A stretch of DNA of 64,000 nucleotides from contig JAXGGA010003048.1 in NCBI GenBank assembly GCA_038373865.1, positions 1 to 64,000 of the forward strand. The letters run 5' to 3'. Each line of letters starts with the position of its first letter. The first letter of the stretch is position 1. Below, piece after piece: positions 45,101-51,841 of the stretch. Made by a program: the position numbers and the translations under genes. Below the pieces are notes generated by a model. It was not told the origin of the DNA and made no database searches. It saw only the letters and a list, made by a program, of their open reading frames with translations. Origin of the DNA: Uloborus plumipes. Its lineage: Eukaryota; Arthropoda; Arachnida; Araneae; Uloboridae.

Positions 45101-46015
45101 AAAACTTAAAATCTCGGGTAGATCAGTGCATCATTAATGGGGGCTGCTATTTGCACGATGTAATTTTTAAATCTAGTTAATATAAAAATTCAGAATGTGT
45201 ACAATATCTCATAAAAAGAAATAAATTGATACATGAAGTGCTTTTTATTTTATTGACTTCTCAAATCAGCAACTTTCTCTGCCACACCCTGCACATAAAT
45301 ATGCCAGTAAGAGTAACAATGAATAATAAACTGAAGTAAAACTTTTTTTAAACGTTATGTTTTTTTATCTTATTTTATTCTTATTTATTTTTTGCTACAT
45401 AAATGCAGATTTTACAGGACAAGACGAAAATATAGTTTGAATGGGATACTCACTGCAATCTTCTGTTTCATCTGATCCATCAACGCAATCTTTTTGACCA
45501 TCACAATGCCAAGAAATTGGGATACAAGCACCAGGTGGGGAATGGCATGTGAACTGTGCTGCTTGACATGTTCTATTGCCTTTAAAATTGAAGAAAAATA
45601 ATGGTTAGGATTTGATTCCCTATGTGGACCAATTTAAAATACTATTTTATTAAAATTTAAGGTATAAAAAACTGCCTCAACTATGCTATTCAATTTCTGT
45701 CTGCTTTTTTTTTTTTCCCTACTTTTTTACAAAATTGGTCACATAAACATTCACTAAAAAGGGGGAGAAAAAACAACTTCATTTAAAAAAAAATCTTGTA
45801 TGATGCATAATGCAATAATAAAAGCTAAATTAGAAAATTATTTAAATGTAATAAGAGTTTGAAAGAAAAAAATAGTTATGACATATACTTACTGCAAATA
45901 CTAAGGTCTTCATCTGATTTATCACCACAATCATCTTCATTATCACACTGCCACCGACTTGGAATGCACTTTCCATTATTGCACACAAACTCTGTATCGG
46001 AACACGTTCTTACCT
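12121..46015 (-). CDS. Lipophorin receptor / VLDLR-type lipoprotein receptor (18 exons found, 5' end missing)
   Basis: Exons in transcript order are 46015-45893, 45579-45454, 44045-43929, 43383-43141, 42320-42201, 32018-31887, 29803-29684, 29564-29436, 28358-28184, 27665-27450, 26650-26532, 25368-25229, 23488-23347, 20311-20165, 18609-18373, 16758-16634, 15489-15349 and 12165-12121. They sum to 2597 nt, about 864 residues, with every phase consistent. The domain order is seven LDLa repeats, two EGF modules, a six-bladed YWTD propeller, EGF, Ser/Thr stalk, membrane helix and FDNPVY tail. This is the LDLR/VLDLR/insect lipophorin-receptor architecture; vitellogenin receptors and megalin are far larger. 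The protein would bind circulating lipoprotein at the cell surface, internalise through clathrin via NPxY and release ligand through the propeller at low pH. The signal-peptide exon, and perhaps an eighth LDLa, are not found. The SPGTNEFV C-terminus also resembles arthropod lipophorin receptors. Confidence 0.93.
12609..12911 (+). mobile_element. TTAA-bounded MITE, fuller copy of the 4.0-kb family
   Basis: It begins CCCTTTATGCACTGACGG after TTAA (12605-12608) and ends GTACATAAAGAG before TTAA (12912-12915). The two ends are imperfect inverted repeats. Its body matches 3992-4209 on the opposite strand. TTAA flanks suggest piggyBac-type mobilisation. Confidence 0.7.
13346..13838. mobile_element. 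pogo/Tigger-like MITE, copy 2
   Basis: The ends are CAGTAACCCCTCGTTTTATC and, on the other strand, CAGTAACCGCTCGTTATA, both next to TA. The subterminal GGATATATCGCGCTTTT repeat is shared with the element at 25616-26020. Only short, unsupported open frames occur inside. Confidence 0.75.
15349..15489 (-). CDS. Receptor exon: end of membrane helix and cytoplasmic tail with NPVY
   Basis: It encodes [13 protein letters not shown], then [17 protein letters not shown], and ends SYPP (47 codons, phase 0 on both sides). FDNPVY is the clathrin-adaptor internalisation signal. The surrounding [13 protein letters not shown] is nearly invariant in VLDLR-type receptors and identifies the gene as that branch rather than an LRP. 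Confidence 0.95.
16256..16478. mobile_element. TTAA-bounded foldback MITE with about 85-bp inverted repeats
   Basis: The termini CCCTCTCGGCACCCTGG / CCAGGGTGCCGAGAGGG are flanked by TTAA (16252-16255 and 16479-16482). Almost the whole element is two near-perfect arms of about 85 bp around a 50-bp loop. It is non-coding. A piggyBac-type origin is inferred from TTAA. An empty version of its target site lies next to it (16503-16541). Confidence 0.8.
16483..16541. repeat. 38-bp tandem duplication containing the MITE's empty site
   Basis: The unit CCCACAGAAGT..TTAAAGACAG...AAAAAG.TA occurs twice. The first copy (16239-16255 plus 16479-16503) is split by the MITE at TTAA. The second (16504-16541) keeps the TTAA at 16517-16520 unoccupied. 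Confidence 0.7.
16634..16758 (-). CDS. Receptor exon: stalk end and transmembrane helix
   Basis: It encodes the last extracellular residues, then [18 protein letters not shown], which continues as VGFLIY in the next exon. This makes a helix of about 23 hydrophobic residues. The exon starts with 2 nt completing a Glu codon and ends in phase 0. Confidence 0.92.
16759..18372 (-). other. Receptor intron, no internal feature seen
   Basis: AT-rich sequence with no transposon end, exon or long repeat that I can support. An 82-codon plus-strand open frame (17821-18069) is Asn/Lys-rich and typical of AT-rich noise. Confidence 0.5.
18373..18609 (-). CDS. Receptor exon: Ser/Thr-rich O-glycosylated stalk
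   Basis: 79 codons, strongly enriched in Ser, Thr and Val, contain clustered runs such as [10 protein letters not shown] and ATSSTTETY. It matches the clustered O-linked sugar domain that sits just outside the membrane in LDLR and VLDLR. The exon is a multiple of three, and skipping it would keep the frame, as in VLDLR splice forms that lack this domain. Confidence 0.88.
19256..19497. mobile_element. Probable MITE with GGGCC inverted ends
   Basis: The ends ATATGAAGGGCC and GGCCCTTCATAT are perfect inverted 12-mers, followed inward by G-rich and C-rich runs. The interior has a small hairpin (CGAGAAATCGTTTTTCTCG). Target duplication is unclear, because the palindrome may include it. Confidence 0.45.
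20165..20311 (-). CDS. Receptor exon: third EGF-like module
   Basis: It encodes [18 protein letters not shown]...[11 protein letters not shown]...TTC with six cysteines in EGF spacing. This is the conserved module that follows the propeller in LDLR-family proteins. It enters in phase 1 and leaves in phase 1. Confidence 0.93.
20590..20636 (-). ncRNA. Hammerhead-ribozyme-like motif, left arm
   Basis: Minus-strand order is stem I TTGGCG, core CTGAAGA (CUGANGA), a stem-loop AGGAAGC..GCTTTT, GAAA, short stem III ACATGT with cleavage position T, and closing stem I CGCCAA. All invariant core positions of a type I hammerhead are present. Stem II relies on G-U pairs and one bulge, so activity may be weak. 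Hammerheads in the 3'/pLTR part of Penelope-like elements are an established association. Confidence 0.65.
20703..21626 (-). CDS. Penelope-like RT C-terminus plus GIY-YIG endonuclease, left arm (5'-truncated)
   Basis: This open frame of 307 codons has no ATG at its first position; the first Met is at about residue 15. Residues 30-60 ([10 protein letters not shown]...TTVYRKPF) match the end of the Penelope reverse transcriptase. A linker follows, then the GIY-YIG domain from about residue 187. The domain carries [21 protein letters not shown], a KEH motif, KHCWEMGH and a downstream Glu in GELDFLEAF. The polymerase active-site part (YxDD) is absent, so the copy cannot transpose itself. It ends near the host-proximal 3' region with the ribozyme motif. 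Confidence 0.88.
   Translation of the reverse strand: MDGTAEIVPVVIDLMNSIDPKIQFTAELESNNSLPFLDVLISKNNNQFSTTVYRKPFAVCLPPHSRSCHPIKQKMSAFYTFVNRAINICSDKSLLNDELNFLRSVAVDRGYSYQIIDNAYNKLSNRSASHKKPSVPSTNFVVLPFYSKISPRISRILSKFDFHVIYRPINKLTFSKLKDPIQPFDQWGIYHIKCECQIGYVGQTRRALKFRLKEHENYVKKKELSKSSIAKHCWEMGHRFVFSEAKIICRPSTVGELDFLEAFHVHKNVSNICNESFAVPHISPILLHAFKFSDNATPNQDSAHADT
21666..22589 (+). CDS. Penelope-like RT C-terminus plus GIY-YIG endonuclease, right arm (5'-truncated)
   Basis: Mirror copy of the left-arm frame, truncated at exactly the same point. It differs at two residues (Lys to Asn near residue 21, Val to Leu near residue 270). The GIY-YIG motifs are intact. The lack of stops in both arms shows the insertion is young or has been homogenised. 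Upstream there is only the 13-bp spacer and the other arm, so no Penelope promoter is visible. Confidence 0.88.
   Translation: MDGTAEIVPVVIDLMNSIDPNIQFTAELESNNSLPFLDVLISKNNNQFSTTVYRKPFAVCLPPHSRSCHPIKQKMSAFYTFVNRAINICSDKSLLNDELNFLRSVAVDRGYSYQIIDNAYNKLSNRSASHKKPSVPSTNFVVLPFYSKISPRISRILSKFDFHVIYRPINKLTFSKLKDPIQPFDQWGIYHIKCECQIGYVGQTRRALKFRLKEHENYVKKKELSKSSIAKHCWEMGHRFVFSEAKIICRPSTVGELDFLEAFHVHKNLSNICNESFAVPHISPILLHAFKFSDNATPNQDSAHADT
22656..22702 (+). ncRNA. Hammerhead-ribozyme-like motif, right arm
   Basis: Same 47-nt motif as in the left arm, in plus orientation. Stem I TTGGCG (22656-22661) pairs with CGCCAA (22697-22702). The core CTGAAGA is at 22662-22668 and GAAA at 22687-22690. The expected cleavage is after T22696. 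It lies about 70 bp downstream of the element's open frame. Confidence 0.65.
23347..23488 (-). CDS. Receptor exon: YWTD propeller, last blade
   Basis: It encodes [21 protein letters not shown] and ends QPTG, matching the sixth LDLR class B repeat that leads into the third EGF module. Phase 0 in, phase 1 out. Confidence 0.93.
24240..24909. mobile_element. hAT-type MITE, copy 2, with exact 8-bp target duplication
   Basis: The 14-bp termini CAGGGGTGATTGTG / CACAATCACCCCTG are identical to copy 1 at 6251-6679. Flanking GGTTAATG (24232-24239 and 24910-24917) is an exact 8-bp duplication, diagnostic of hAT. A run of 18 G (24293-24310) sits near the left end. No transposase frame. Confidence 0.9.
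25229..25368 (-). CDS. Receptor exon: propeller blade (YWAD)
   Basis: It encodes [19 protein letters not shown]...NQRVIL and ends HPFSIDVFE, a canonical class B repeat with the usual HPF(S/G)(I/L) that precedes the next blade. Phase 1 in, phase 0 out. Confidence 0.93.
25616..26020. mobile_element. pogo/Tigger-like MITE, copy 3
   Basis: The ends CAGTAGACCCTCGTTATA and, on the other strand, CAGTAACCCCTCACTAAA lie next to TA. Subterminal TTATATCGCGC and GGATATATCGCTCTTTT blocks match the copy at 13346-13838. Non-coding. Confidence 0.8.
26532..26650 (-). CDS. Receptor exon: propeller blade (YWTD)
   Basis: It encodes [20 protein letters not shown]...WPNGLAI, the most conserved blade of the LDLR propeller. 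It enters in phase 2 and leaves in phase 1. Confidence 0.95.
27450..27665 (-). CDS. Receptor exon: propeller blade (YWTE) and inter-blade segment
   Basis: It encodes [41 protein letters not shown] and ends [15 protein letters not shown] replaces YWTD, a tolerated variant. The PRAIVLDP signature precedes the next blade. Phase 2 in and out. Confidence 0.95.
28184..28358 (-). CDS. Receptor exon: first propeller blades
   Basis: It encodes [20 protein letters not shown], then [20 protein letters not shown] and EEAIK. FANRxxIRKID is the standard entry into the LDLR propeller; VWSD is a YWTD variant. Phase 1 in, phase 2 out. Confidence 0.93.
29113..29287. mobile_element. Short TA-flanked MITE, pogo-like
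   Basis: The left end is CTGTAGACCCTGCTTAAACG and the right end on the other strand is CTGTCGGCCCCACTTATTCG, each next to TA. Inside, repeated GCGGGGTATTCGTT-type motifs recall Tigger termini. 175 bp, non-coding. Confidence 0.6.
29436..29564 (-). CDS. Receptor exon: second EGF module (calcium-binding type)
   Basis: It encodes [15 protein letters not shown] and [11 protein letters not shown]...CRAKE. DINEC plus a conserved Asn/aromatic pair marks a calcium-binding EGF domain, as in EGF-B of LDLR. Phase 1 on both sides. Confidence 0.95.
29684..29803 (-). CDS. Receptor exon: first EGF module
   Basis: It encodes [15 protein letters not shown] and [18 protein letters not shown], matching EGF-A of LDLR (the NGGCSQIC motif). 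Phase 1 on both sides, so EGF exons are skippable as units. Confidence 0.95.
30150..30311. mobile_element. hAT-type MITE, CAGGCCC family, degraded copy 2
   Basis: The body matches the copies at 10947 and 46737: TTCAAGTTTTTCCAGGGTC near the left, TATATGCAAATACATTGA in the middle and TTGACCCCCC near the right. It ends TGACAGGGGCCTG. The left terminus is eroded, and the flanks (CTTTTCGA / CTTTTGAT) keep only partial duplication. Confidence 0.55.
30472..31254 (+). mobile_element. piggyBac-like element, internally deleted
   Basis: The termini CCCATTAAGC and, on the other strand, CCCTTTAAGC are flanked by TTAA (30468-30471 and 31255-31258). Subterminal repeats GTTTGCCCGTACAG.GTACG occur twice near the left end. 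At 783 bp it carries only the N-terminal part of a transposase. TTAA flanks, terminal form and coding remnant agree on piggyBac. Confidence 0.85.
30670..31233 (+). pseudogene. piggyBac-type transposase, N-terminal fragment
   Basis: The open frame has 187 codons; the likely native start is the internal Met at 30754 ([11 protein letters not shown]). An acidic region ([18 protein letters not shown]) precedes a segment with [30 protein letters not shown] and [17 protein letters not shown]. These match the start of the PGBD DDE domain. It then ends after a short unrelated tail near the right terminus. Full transposases are about 550-600 residues with three catalytic Asp, all missing here. It could still bind transposon ends as a truncated protein, but nothing shows that it is expressed. 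Confidence 0.75.
31887..32018 (-). CDS. Receptor exon: LDLa repeat 7
   Basis: It encodes [19 protein letters not shown], then [19 protein letters not shown]. The six cysteines are kept, but the usual SDE calcium site is EDEP, as in the last LDLa of LDLR-type receptors. It is separated from repeat 6 by a 10.2-kb intron. Phase 1 on both sides. Confidence 0.92.
34266..35122. mobile_element. hAT-type non-autonomous element rich in AGTAGC motifs
   Basis: The ends CAAGTGGTCGGAAG and, on the other strand, AGTGGTTGGAAA are flanked by AGTTGTCA (34258-34265 and 35123-35130), extendable to 9 bp with the next C. Both subterminal zones (about 150 bp) are packed with TAGTAGCTACA / GTAGTTGTAGTT-like repeats that can fold on each other. 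No long open frame. Confidence 0.8.
40838..41288 (+). promoter_or_regulatory. CpG-rich patch, candidate promoter plus 5' exon inside the receptor intron
   Basis: About 450 bp are unusually rich in G, C and CpG compared with the AT-rich surroundings. At 41289 a strong plus-strand donor (AAACT|GTAAGTG) ends the patch, as a first exon would. Candidates are a promoter of an antisense transcript or an internal receptor promoter on the minus strand. Several open frames across the patch overlap in different frames and look like by-products of GC content. No product can be named. Confidence 0.35.
42034..42122 (-). CDS. Candidate alternative last exon of the receptor (acidic, Tyr-rich tail)
   Basis: 78 bp downstream of the LDLa-6 exon, an AATTCAG acceptor is followed by 2 nt that fit the phase. 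Then comes [28 protein letters not shown] and TAA. Splicing here would end the protein after six LDLa repeats as a soluble form. The 78-bp spacer is itself open in the same frame, so retention would add a hydrophobic stretch ([20 protein letters not shown]) before the same tail. The main transcript must skip this piece, since LDLa-6 joins 32018 in phase. Confidence 0.4.
42201..42320 (-). CDS. Receptor exon: LDLa repeat 6
   Basis: It encodes [19 protein letters not shown] and [17 protein letters not shown], a complete LDLa module with the calcium-binding DGSDE. Phase 1 on both sides. Confidence 0.95.
43141..43383 (-). CDS. Receptor exon: LDLa repeats 4 and 5
   Basis: Two modules share one exon. 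They are [17 protein letters not shown]...[15 protein letters not shown] and [17 protein letters not shown]...[16 protein letters not shown]. Both have six cysteines and SDE. The last Cys codon is split with the next exon (T|GC). Confidence 0.95.
43929..44045 (-). CDS. Receptor exon: LDLa repeat 3
   Basis: It encodes [19 protein letters not shown] and [18 protein letters not shown], a complete LDLa module. Phase 1 on both sides. Confidence 0.95.
44581..45291 (+). mobile_element. Degenerate mariner-like element with 29-bp inverted ends
   Basis: The ends CAAGGTGCGGCAGAGAAAC and, on the other strand, CAGGGTGTGGCAGAGAAAG continue to TTGCTGATTT. Inside are disabled transposase pieces: an N-terminal helix-turn-helix-like segment ([11 protein letters not shown]..., 44722-44930) and a C-terminal segment. 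I see no clear target duplication. The central catalytic part is deleted. Confidence 0.7.
44948..45180 (+). pseudogene. Mariner-superfamily transposase C-terminal remnant
   Basis: Frames shift at least once. One frame gives TPCDYF; the next gives [20 protein letters not shown] and later [17 protein letters not shown] and [15 protein letters not shown], then TAA. The P.LTP.D(Y/F)FLWG..K pattern and the terminal NGG.HL.DVIFK are typical of mariner-related transposases common in arthropods. Deletions make it non-functional. Confidence 0.7.
45454..45579 (-). CDS. Receptor exon: LDLa repeat 2
   Basis: It encodes [20 protein letters not shown] and [19 protein letters not shown], a complete LDLa module with a slightly long second loop. 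Phase 1 on both sides. Confidence 0.95.
45893..46015 (-). CDS. Receptor exon: first LDLa repeat found
   Basis: It encodes [19 protein letters not shown] and [20 protein letters not shown]. It enters in phase 1, so the upstream (signal-peptide or further LDLa) exon must end one base into a codon. No such exon is clear upstream. Confidence 0.93.
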
Positions 46016-46736
46016 CTGAAAATTTAAAGTGAAACATCTTAATTTTCATAAGACATAAAATAGAAAATACTGAAAGAAAAAAAAATTATCCACAGTTGAG
46101 TTTTAATTTTTTTTAAATCTAAAACATTTGAAACATCAACAAATTTCGTTGCCGTATATATTATTTCTTCATTAGCTTTCGATCTAGATTTCATTTTTAC
46201 TTCCATGGGTCTTTGGGGATGTCCATTAACAACGTCAAAAAAAATTTTAAAAACACATTTGACCCTTTATTGAAGTTAAAGATCAACGTAAATAAAACAC
46301 AAAACAGGTAGAAAGAACAGCAAATAGCTATTTCAAGGCTACAATGGATCCTCTTTCTCAGGAAAAAAGCTCAGCATACAACATGAAAGCTGTTTTGTGC
46401 TTTATTTACATTGATTTTTAACTTCAGTTATAGTCTAGCACAAAGCTTATTTGATCATGTTTCATTTAACATTCGACCCTTGGCACTCTGTTCTTGTCTT
46501 TGGACCCCAGCCCTCTTTTCTTGTCACATGTATGCTATATTGCATGAACATAGTGCTACAAAAAAAAAATGATTTCATTTCAACCAAAATGTGTTGTCAC
46601 TTCTTCACGCATCCTCCCCTTGTCATGCTGCCATAATTTCATGACCCCCCCCCCCCCATCAGAGCTTGGCATCATTTGTGGACGACCCCTGTCATCCCCA
46701 TTACAGAAAATGTTGTAAAATTTAGACCAGTGGTAC

Positions 46737-46898
46737 CAGGCCCGACATTTCAAGTTTTTTCAGGGGGGTCAAAGAGTGCAAACACAATGCGATTTCATCG
46801 GAAAACAAAAAACACTCAAACTTATATGCAAATACATTGATTTCCCTTAGTCGGGGGGGGGCAATTGACCCCCCCCCCCCCTCTGCATGACGGGCCTG
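46737..46898. mobile_element. hAT-type MITE, CAGGCCC family, best-preserved copy
   Basis: The ends CAGGCCCGACAT / ATGACGGGCCTG are flanked by an exact 8-bp duplication AGTGGTAC (46729-46736 and 46899-46906). It has the family body with TATATGCAAATACATTGA and a CAATTGACCCCC block near the right end. 162 bp, non-coding. Confidence 0.85.
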
Positions 46899-47599
46899 AG
46901 TGGTACCCACCTTTTTTTGCCCGAGGTATCTCATATTAAAGCTACTTTGGAAGACACCAGAACAAGTGTAAAAATTTCAAAATATTTTCTTTTTTAAATA
47001 ACATGAAAAAATATGGAAGAAGAAAGTACATTAAAACCAATGGCTTTTCTTACCAATACTGGATGTTTATTTTATTAATGCATGTTTTCCAGAAAACAAA
47101 TTTCTGAATATCTGGCCCAATTGGCTACCACTGATTCGAACCATTTGTCATGCATGTACGCATGTTAGCTACATATGAATCATGTCAGTCAAAACAGCTT
47201 TGTCACTGTTAACAGTCAGAAAATCTTCCACTAAAAAATTGAAGGGAGCAAGAGGAAAAAACTTTTTTTAATCAATGATAAAAATGGAAACCACGTAATT
47301 TATCAAATATCTTTTTTTATCCAATATTTTGAAATACGTTCTGCCCGATCATATTGTAAAGCATTTTACAAAGTGTCTACAAACTACTTTTTAGGAAGAG
47401 ATTTAATTACTCAAGTTATGAATGTGGAGTTAATAATCATTTTTTTTTACTAATGAGCGACAGGTTAGTAATTGTTTGACATTGGGCTTTGTGGGAAGGA
47501 AATGTCATTTTAATTATGTGCGAATATTTTCAAAATAACACTGTTTTGAATTCAGTATTCTTGTCAACATAAAAAAAAAAAAAAAACATATTCATGACG

Positions 47600-47732
47600 C
47601 TAACGGCGCGGCGGGGAAATTCTTCGGATGGCAAACGTCATCACGCGCCATCGTTACGTCATCTCATGCGAGCTTCCCAGACCAATGAGGAGAAACTGGA
47701 GGTGTGTCGCTGCGTTTCCGTGTGTTCACGCA
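47600..47732 (+). promoter_or_regulatory. Promoter-like region with two CRE half-sites and a CCAAT box
   Basis: A GC-richer patch holds ACGTCA at 47635-47640 and 47656-47661, ACCAAT at 47681-47686 and CpG-rich GGCGCGGCGGGG near 47604. It lies just upstream of an ATG in CAATGGCGG context. CRE plus CCAAT is common in housekeeping promoters. Direction is inferred from the downstream start. Confidence 0.4.
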
Positions 47733-47795
47733 ATGGCGGTTTACTTCGGATTTAAATGGGTCTTGTCGCCAACAAGTCTTGGCATCGTGGCAAGG
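47733..47795 (+). CDS. Candidate first coding exon, unknown membrane protein
   Basis: ATG in GCAATGGCGG context (similar to the TISU/YY1 initiator) opens MAVYFGFKWVLSPTSLGIVA-R (21 codons). It ends in phase 0 at AGG|GTATTT. The segment is moderately hydrophobic. I do not recognise the product and found no next exon in the 16 kb downstream. The donor is mediocre, so chance cannot be excluded. Confidence 0.25.
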
Positions 47796-50700
47796 GTATT
47801 TCTAGGTTAGATGAAGTTCCTTTGCTCTTTCCCCCTAAAGGTTTCTTTTTTTTATAAGTGGAATGCGAAGAGAACGAAGACAACTTCAAGAGTTTTAGAA
47901 GTCAGGCCAATCGCTTCAAAATTCCCGGGTTCGGAGGGAAGGAGGGGGGTATATTTTGTCAAGTATTTTATAAGAAATAACATAATACACCCACCAATAC
48001 AAATGCAAACATTTTCAAAAAGTGGGGGAATGAGCAAACGACTCTCCTGACCTTCCAAAAATGACGGCATGTTGCAAGGAGACAATCATGACAGAGGTGC
48101 CCATCCCCCCAAGAAGAAGGGCGCACCCCCTCAAATACCCCCCCCCCCCCAGAGCAATAACGAAAGCTTCCAAAAACCACTTCCAAAAAATAGAAAAGAA
48201 ACCCCAGAAAACAGCCGCCTAAAAATTTCTTCAATGGCGCAGTTTGCGCAACACCCCTCCCCCCCTCTCCTCAGCGCACCCTATGATTTTCCTAATTTCA
48301 TGAGGAGAAGGTGGATGGATGGCGAGAAGTGTGCCAATAAATTTTTTCGGTGAGGTTGGGAGCGTCTTCGTAGCTTTTGAAAAGAGGGCATCATCGCTCT
48401 CTAAGATTAGTATAAACTCAGATGTTTCTGCTAGAAAATCGAATACCTGAACAGATTTCAAAGAGGTTCATCTCATTATCACATTTACGATTAAAAATAT
48501 GATAAAATCCATGGCTGGATTTCTCCTTGTGCAGGCAGATAGATATCAAATTTCAGCGCCAATATTATCAGGGGTTCACTGGTACCAGAATGTCGTTTCT
48601 GTATAGGCAGGGGCGTATTTAAATTTGAAACCCCTCTGAAATTAGATGCACAACCTTTCCCCCACATACACGATTCAACCAAGAAGCAAACTATCTAGTC
48701 AAGCCACACCCCCTCCATCAAATATACTAGAAATAACAAAAACAAAGGTTTGTTTTCAGAGTTCGAAACTCCGCTGCGATTAGTTCACACTTTGAAATTC
48801 GGGATTTCGTGAAAAGTTCGCCACCAGATCCAGTTTCCTTCTAAATGAACTCCTGTATTCATTCTGTTGAACAAAACTCGGCCAAAATCCATGGGTTGGA
48901 AAAACTTTCCTCACATGTTAAGAACCAAGAAAAAGCGGTACTGTTTATAATGTCGGTTGAAGACTTACAATTCCAAAACCACTTTCCTTTTCTTAATTAG
49001 AGACTCCTTCCTTTAAAATCAACGGGGACGTTTCAAATATATAGTAGCAAGTGAAGAATTCGTCAATATCTCGCATTGACGTTGACCGACGATACAGACC
49101 TTGACCTGTCTCAGGTTTGAAGACCATCACCTACTCCATTGTAATAACCGGCTTTTGAAACTCGGGTATTGCGAAATAGGATAAGAAGAAACACGCGACA
49201 CATTACCATCGGAAGAAACAATCATTACGCTCAAAGATGATGAAAATTAACAGATATTTTTTCCCCTCATCAACTTTCCAAGTAGAATTTAAAATGAGGA
49301 AATTTGCTATTGGGGAAAGGAAGTGAATAATAGAATGAAGTGAGGTATATGGAAACGAGTTTCAAATATTATCTTTCTTTCCTATTTCCCGGCTTACGCA
49401 TAACTAAAACTGGAAGAAAGTTCTGACGGCGTAAAATACTGTATATTGTCGTTTAATAAAGTCATTTGACACGAAGATTTCGAATCAGCAAATAATATTT
49501 TGCCCCAAAACAGATATTCGACTTATGATTATAAATGTGCAAAAATTTAGATGAAATTGGCTTTTTTGAGCAGTTTATTTTAAGACTGCAGTAATCTTAA
49601 AAATGAACTTCGAAACAAAAAACATTTATATCTTCCTCACTGCAAAAGTTTACCAATTGCAAGGATCTAAAAAATGCAATTATAAAAGGGGTGCGGAACA
49701 AATATTTAAAAGCGTAAACGCAATAGGTTTACTGTGCCTTTCTCGCTTAGGAAGGCTCATATGAAAAACTAGACCCTGTTATTGAAAACAAGGGTTTAGT
49801 GCATTTCTTTTTCTACACAGAAATTTACTATGCAAGTACATTATTTTTTCTTCGTTCAATGTAATTTTCGGATATTCAAATGCCAATAAGTTCATATTGA
49901 TCTCTTGAACCATAAAGGAAAGGCACCCAAGCGCGCATCCTCGTTCCCTCCCACTGTTTACGCGAAACAACATTTGAGAACGAAAAAACCATTTATTCGT
50001 TTGCGAATACTCCGTGAGCTTTCGTTTTAAGCGCTAGCCGTGCATAACCGCTAAGCCGTTGAAGTTATCACATAGTATCCTGAGTAGAAAGAGCCTCCAC
50101 AAATCTGTGGAAAAGGTTGGAAAGAGAGTTTTTTTTTTTCTTTTCCATCAATAGTGCTTCTATGAATGCATTCGGTTGGGCAATTTGAATTTTGATTGTC
50201 ATTTCTTTCTTCCACAAGGATACAAGTATATACATTTTGCAAATGGATACATGGTAATAACACAGGAATAGGAGGTAACGACCTGTCTGCTTTAGGGCTT
50301 TAAACCGTATTTCTAATGTTTACAAATATGTTCATTCACGTGCTCAGTTACGTTAATTGTGGTCATGATGCATCAGTATTAATATTAAATTTCATGGCAA
50401 ACAACAACAAACTGCTCATTCACTGGCCGGAATAAAACAAAGAAAAATGTAACGAATGCAGAACAATGATCATTAAATTTTGCTCAGGTAGCTGTGTCCC
50501 AACAAGCCCAACTTAAAATGTAGCCTCACTGCGCAGAAGGGTTTCTCATTCCCATCCTAATCACGGGCGGGAAGTCAAAATCAAATACCCTTTTTCGGAA
50601 AATGTTGAAGATTCGGCAAATATACATACAAAATGCAATTTAGTTTAAAAACTTTTCACAAAGATTCTAATGTCTCTTCTCATTAGATGAAGGTTGGTTT

Positions 50701-51540
50701 TGCGTGCATGCTTTTCTTTTATCATTCGGCAGAATTCGATGTTTTATTCGATAAATTGAGAATTTTTCCCCTCCCACAAATTTATGCTCGGAGGCGGGCG
50801 CCCCTGATCACCAACCCTGGAATAAATAGACTATCTCAAAGCATTGCTCGACTCATCGTTGTTTTTGTGTGCTTGCATGCACACAAAAAGCTTTAACAGA
50901 TTTAGCGGAGTTAACCAGTTTTTATTTGAAGAATCCACAGCTGACATAAGTACTAAAAGCTAAGAGAAGTACGCACATTTAATCCGCAACACATACGTCA
51001 GTACGATACGGGGGGAAATCAAACAAACAAACGCAGTAGGCAGGAAAACGATTTCGATGGAAGTGCCGGCTGACTCTGCTGCTGCCAAACAGGTGATACA
51101 AATAAACAGTAGGCCGAACGAACAGCAGTAGATAGGGAGCGATTCCACTGCCGACAGCTGATGGAGTTGAGTGATTTCCGCTTCAGTTTTATATGCAAGA
51201 GAAAACTGAGAAAACGGAAGGGGGTTTCGTTTCCTGAAAGTTGAAAAGTCATTTCCCGAAAGTTGATGAAATTCGAATATGGAGTTCAACTGGAATGAAA
51301 CTTGATGCTATGAGGAGGGAAGAGAAATAGCGATCAATTCCCGAGTTTCAATGAATCACGACAATTTTTACATATAGGGTTTTGCAGTTATAATTTAAAG
51401 AAACTTGTTTACCAACGCAAGTGATTGAAAGTTGATATAAACATTTTATTATATGGTGAATAGATCAGGGATGTGGAGCGGGGGGGGGGTGGTCACCCCA
51501 AAATCCAGAATTGTAACACTATTTCCAATCTTAAAGTTTT

Positions 51541-51841
51541 AGGCAGGGACTCAAGTGAAACACCATTGCAATCGCTTCGAATTGCAATCGCTACTGGAAG
51601 TGAATTACATTATCATCAACTTAACTTGGCACTGACGTCACTACGGGTGGAGCCAATAAGAGCTCACAAGCAGTGATCTCCTCTTATTCGCCAAGTAGGC
51701 TGTGACGTTTTATATAGCTCGTTTTTCATAGGCAAACGTCACGCTGACGTCACGATGTTTTTATCAAGAAACGTTCTAATGTAATTCCTTTCCAGTAGCG
51801 ATTGTAATTTGCGATCGCCTGTTTCACTTGAATTCCTGCCT
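51541..51841. mobile_element. MITE with AGGCAGG inverted ends and two CRE palindromes
   Basis: The ends AGGCAGGGACTCAAGTGAAAC and, on the other strand, AGGCAGGAATTCAAGTGAAAC form TIRs of about 21 bp. Inside are two full TGACGTCA palindromes (near 51634 and 51743) and repeated TGCAATCGC / GCGATTGTAATT motifs. Target duplication is not clear. It sits about 70 bp from the Bel/Pao insertion. Confidence 0.65.

Noticed and set aside
50960..51289. Minus-strand open frame of 109 codons with a hydrophobic, signal-like centre
   Set aside because: There is no in-frame ATG before the hydrophobic part and no suitable donor after it. At most it overlaps a TATA-containing promoter or 5' UTR.
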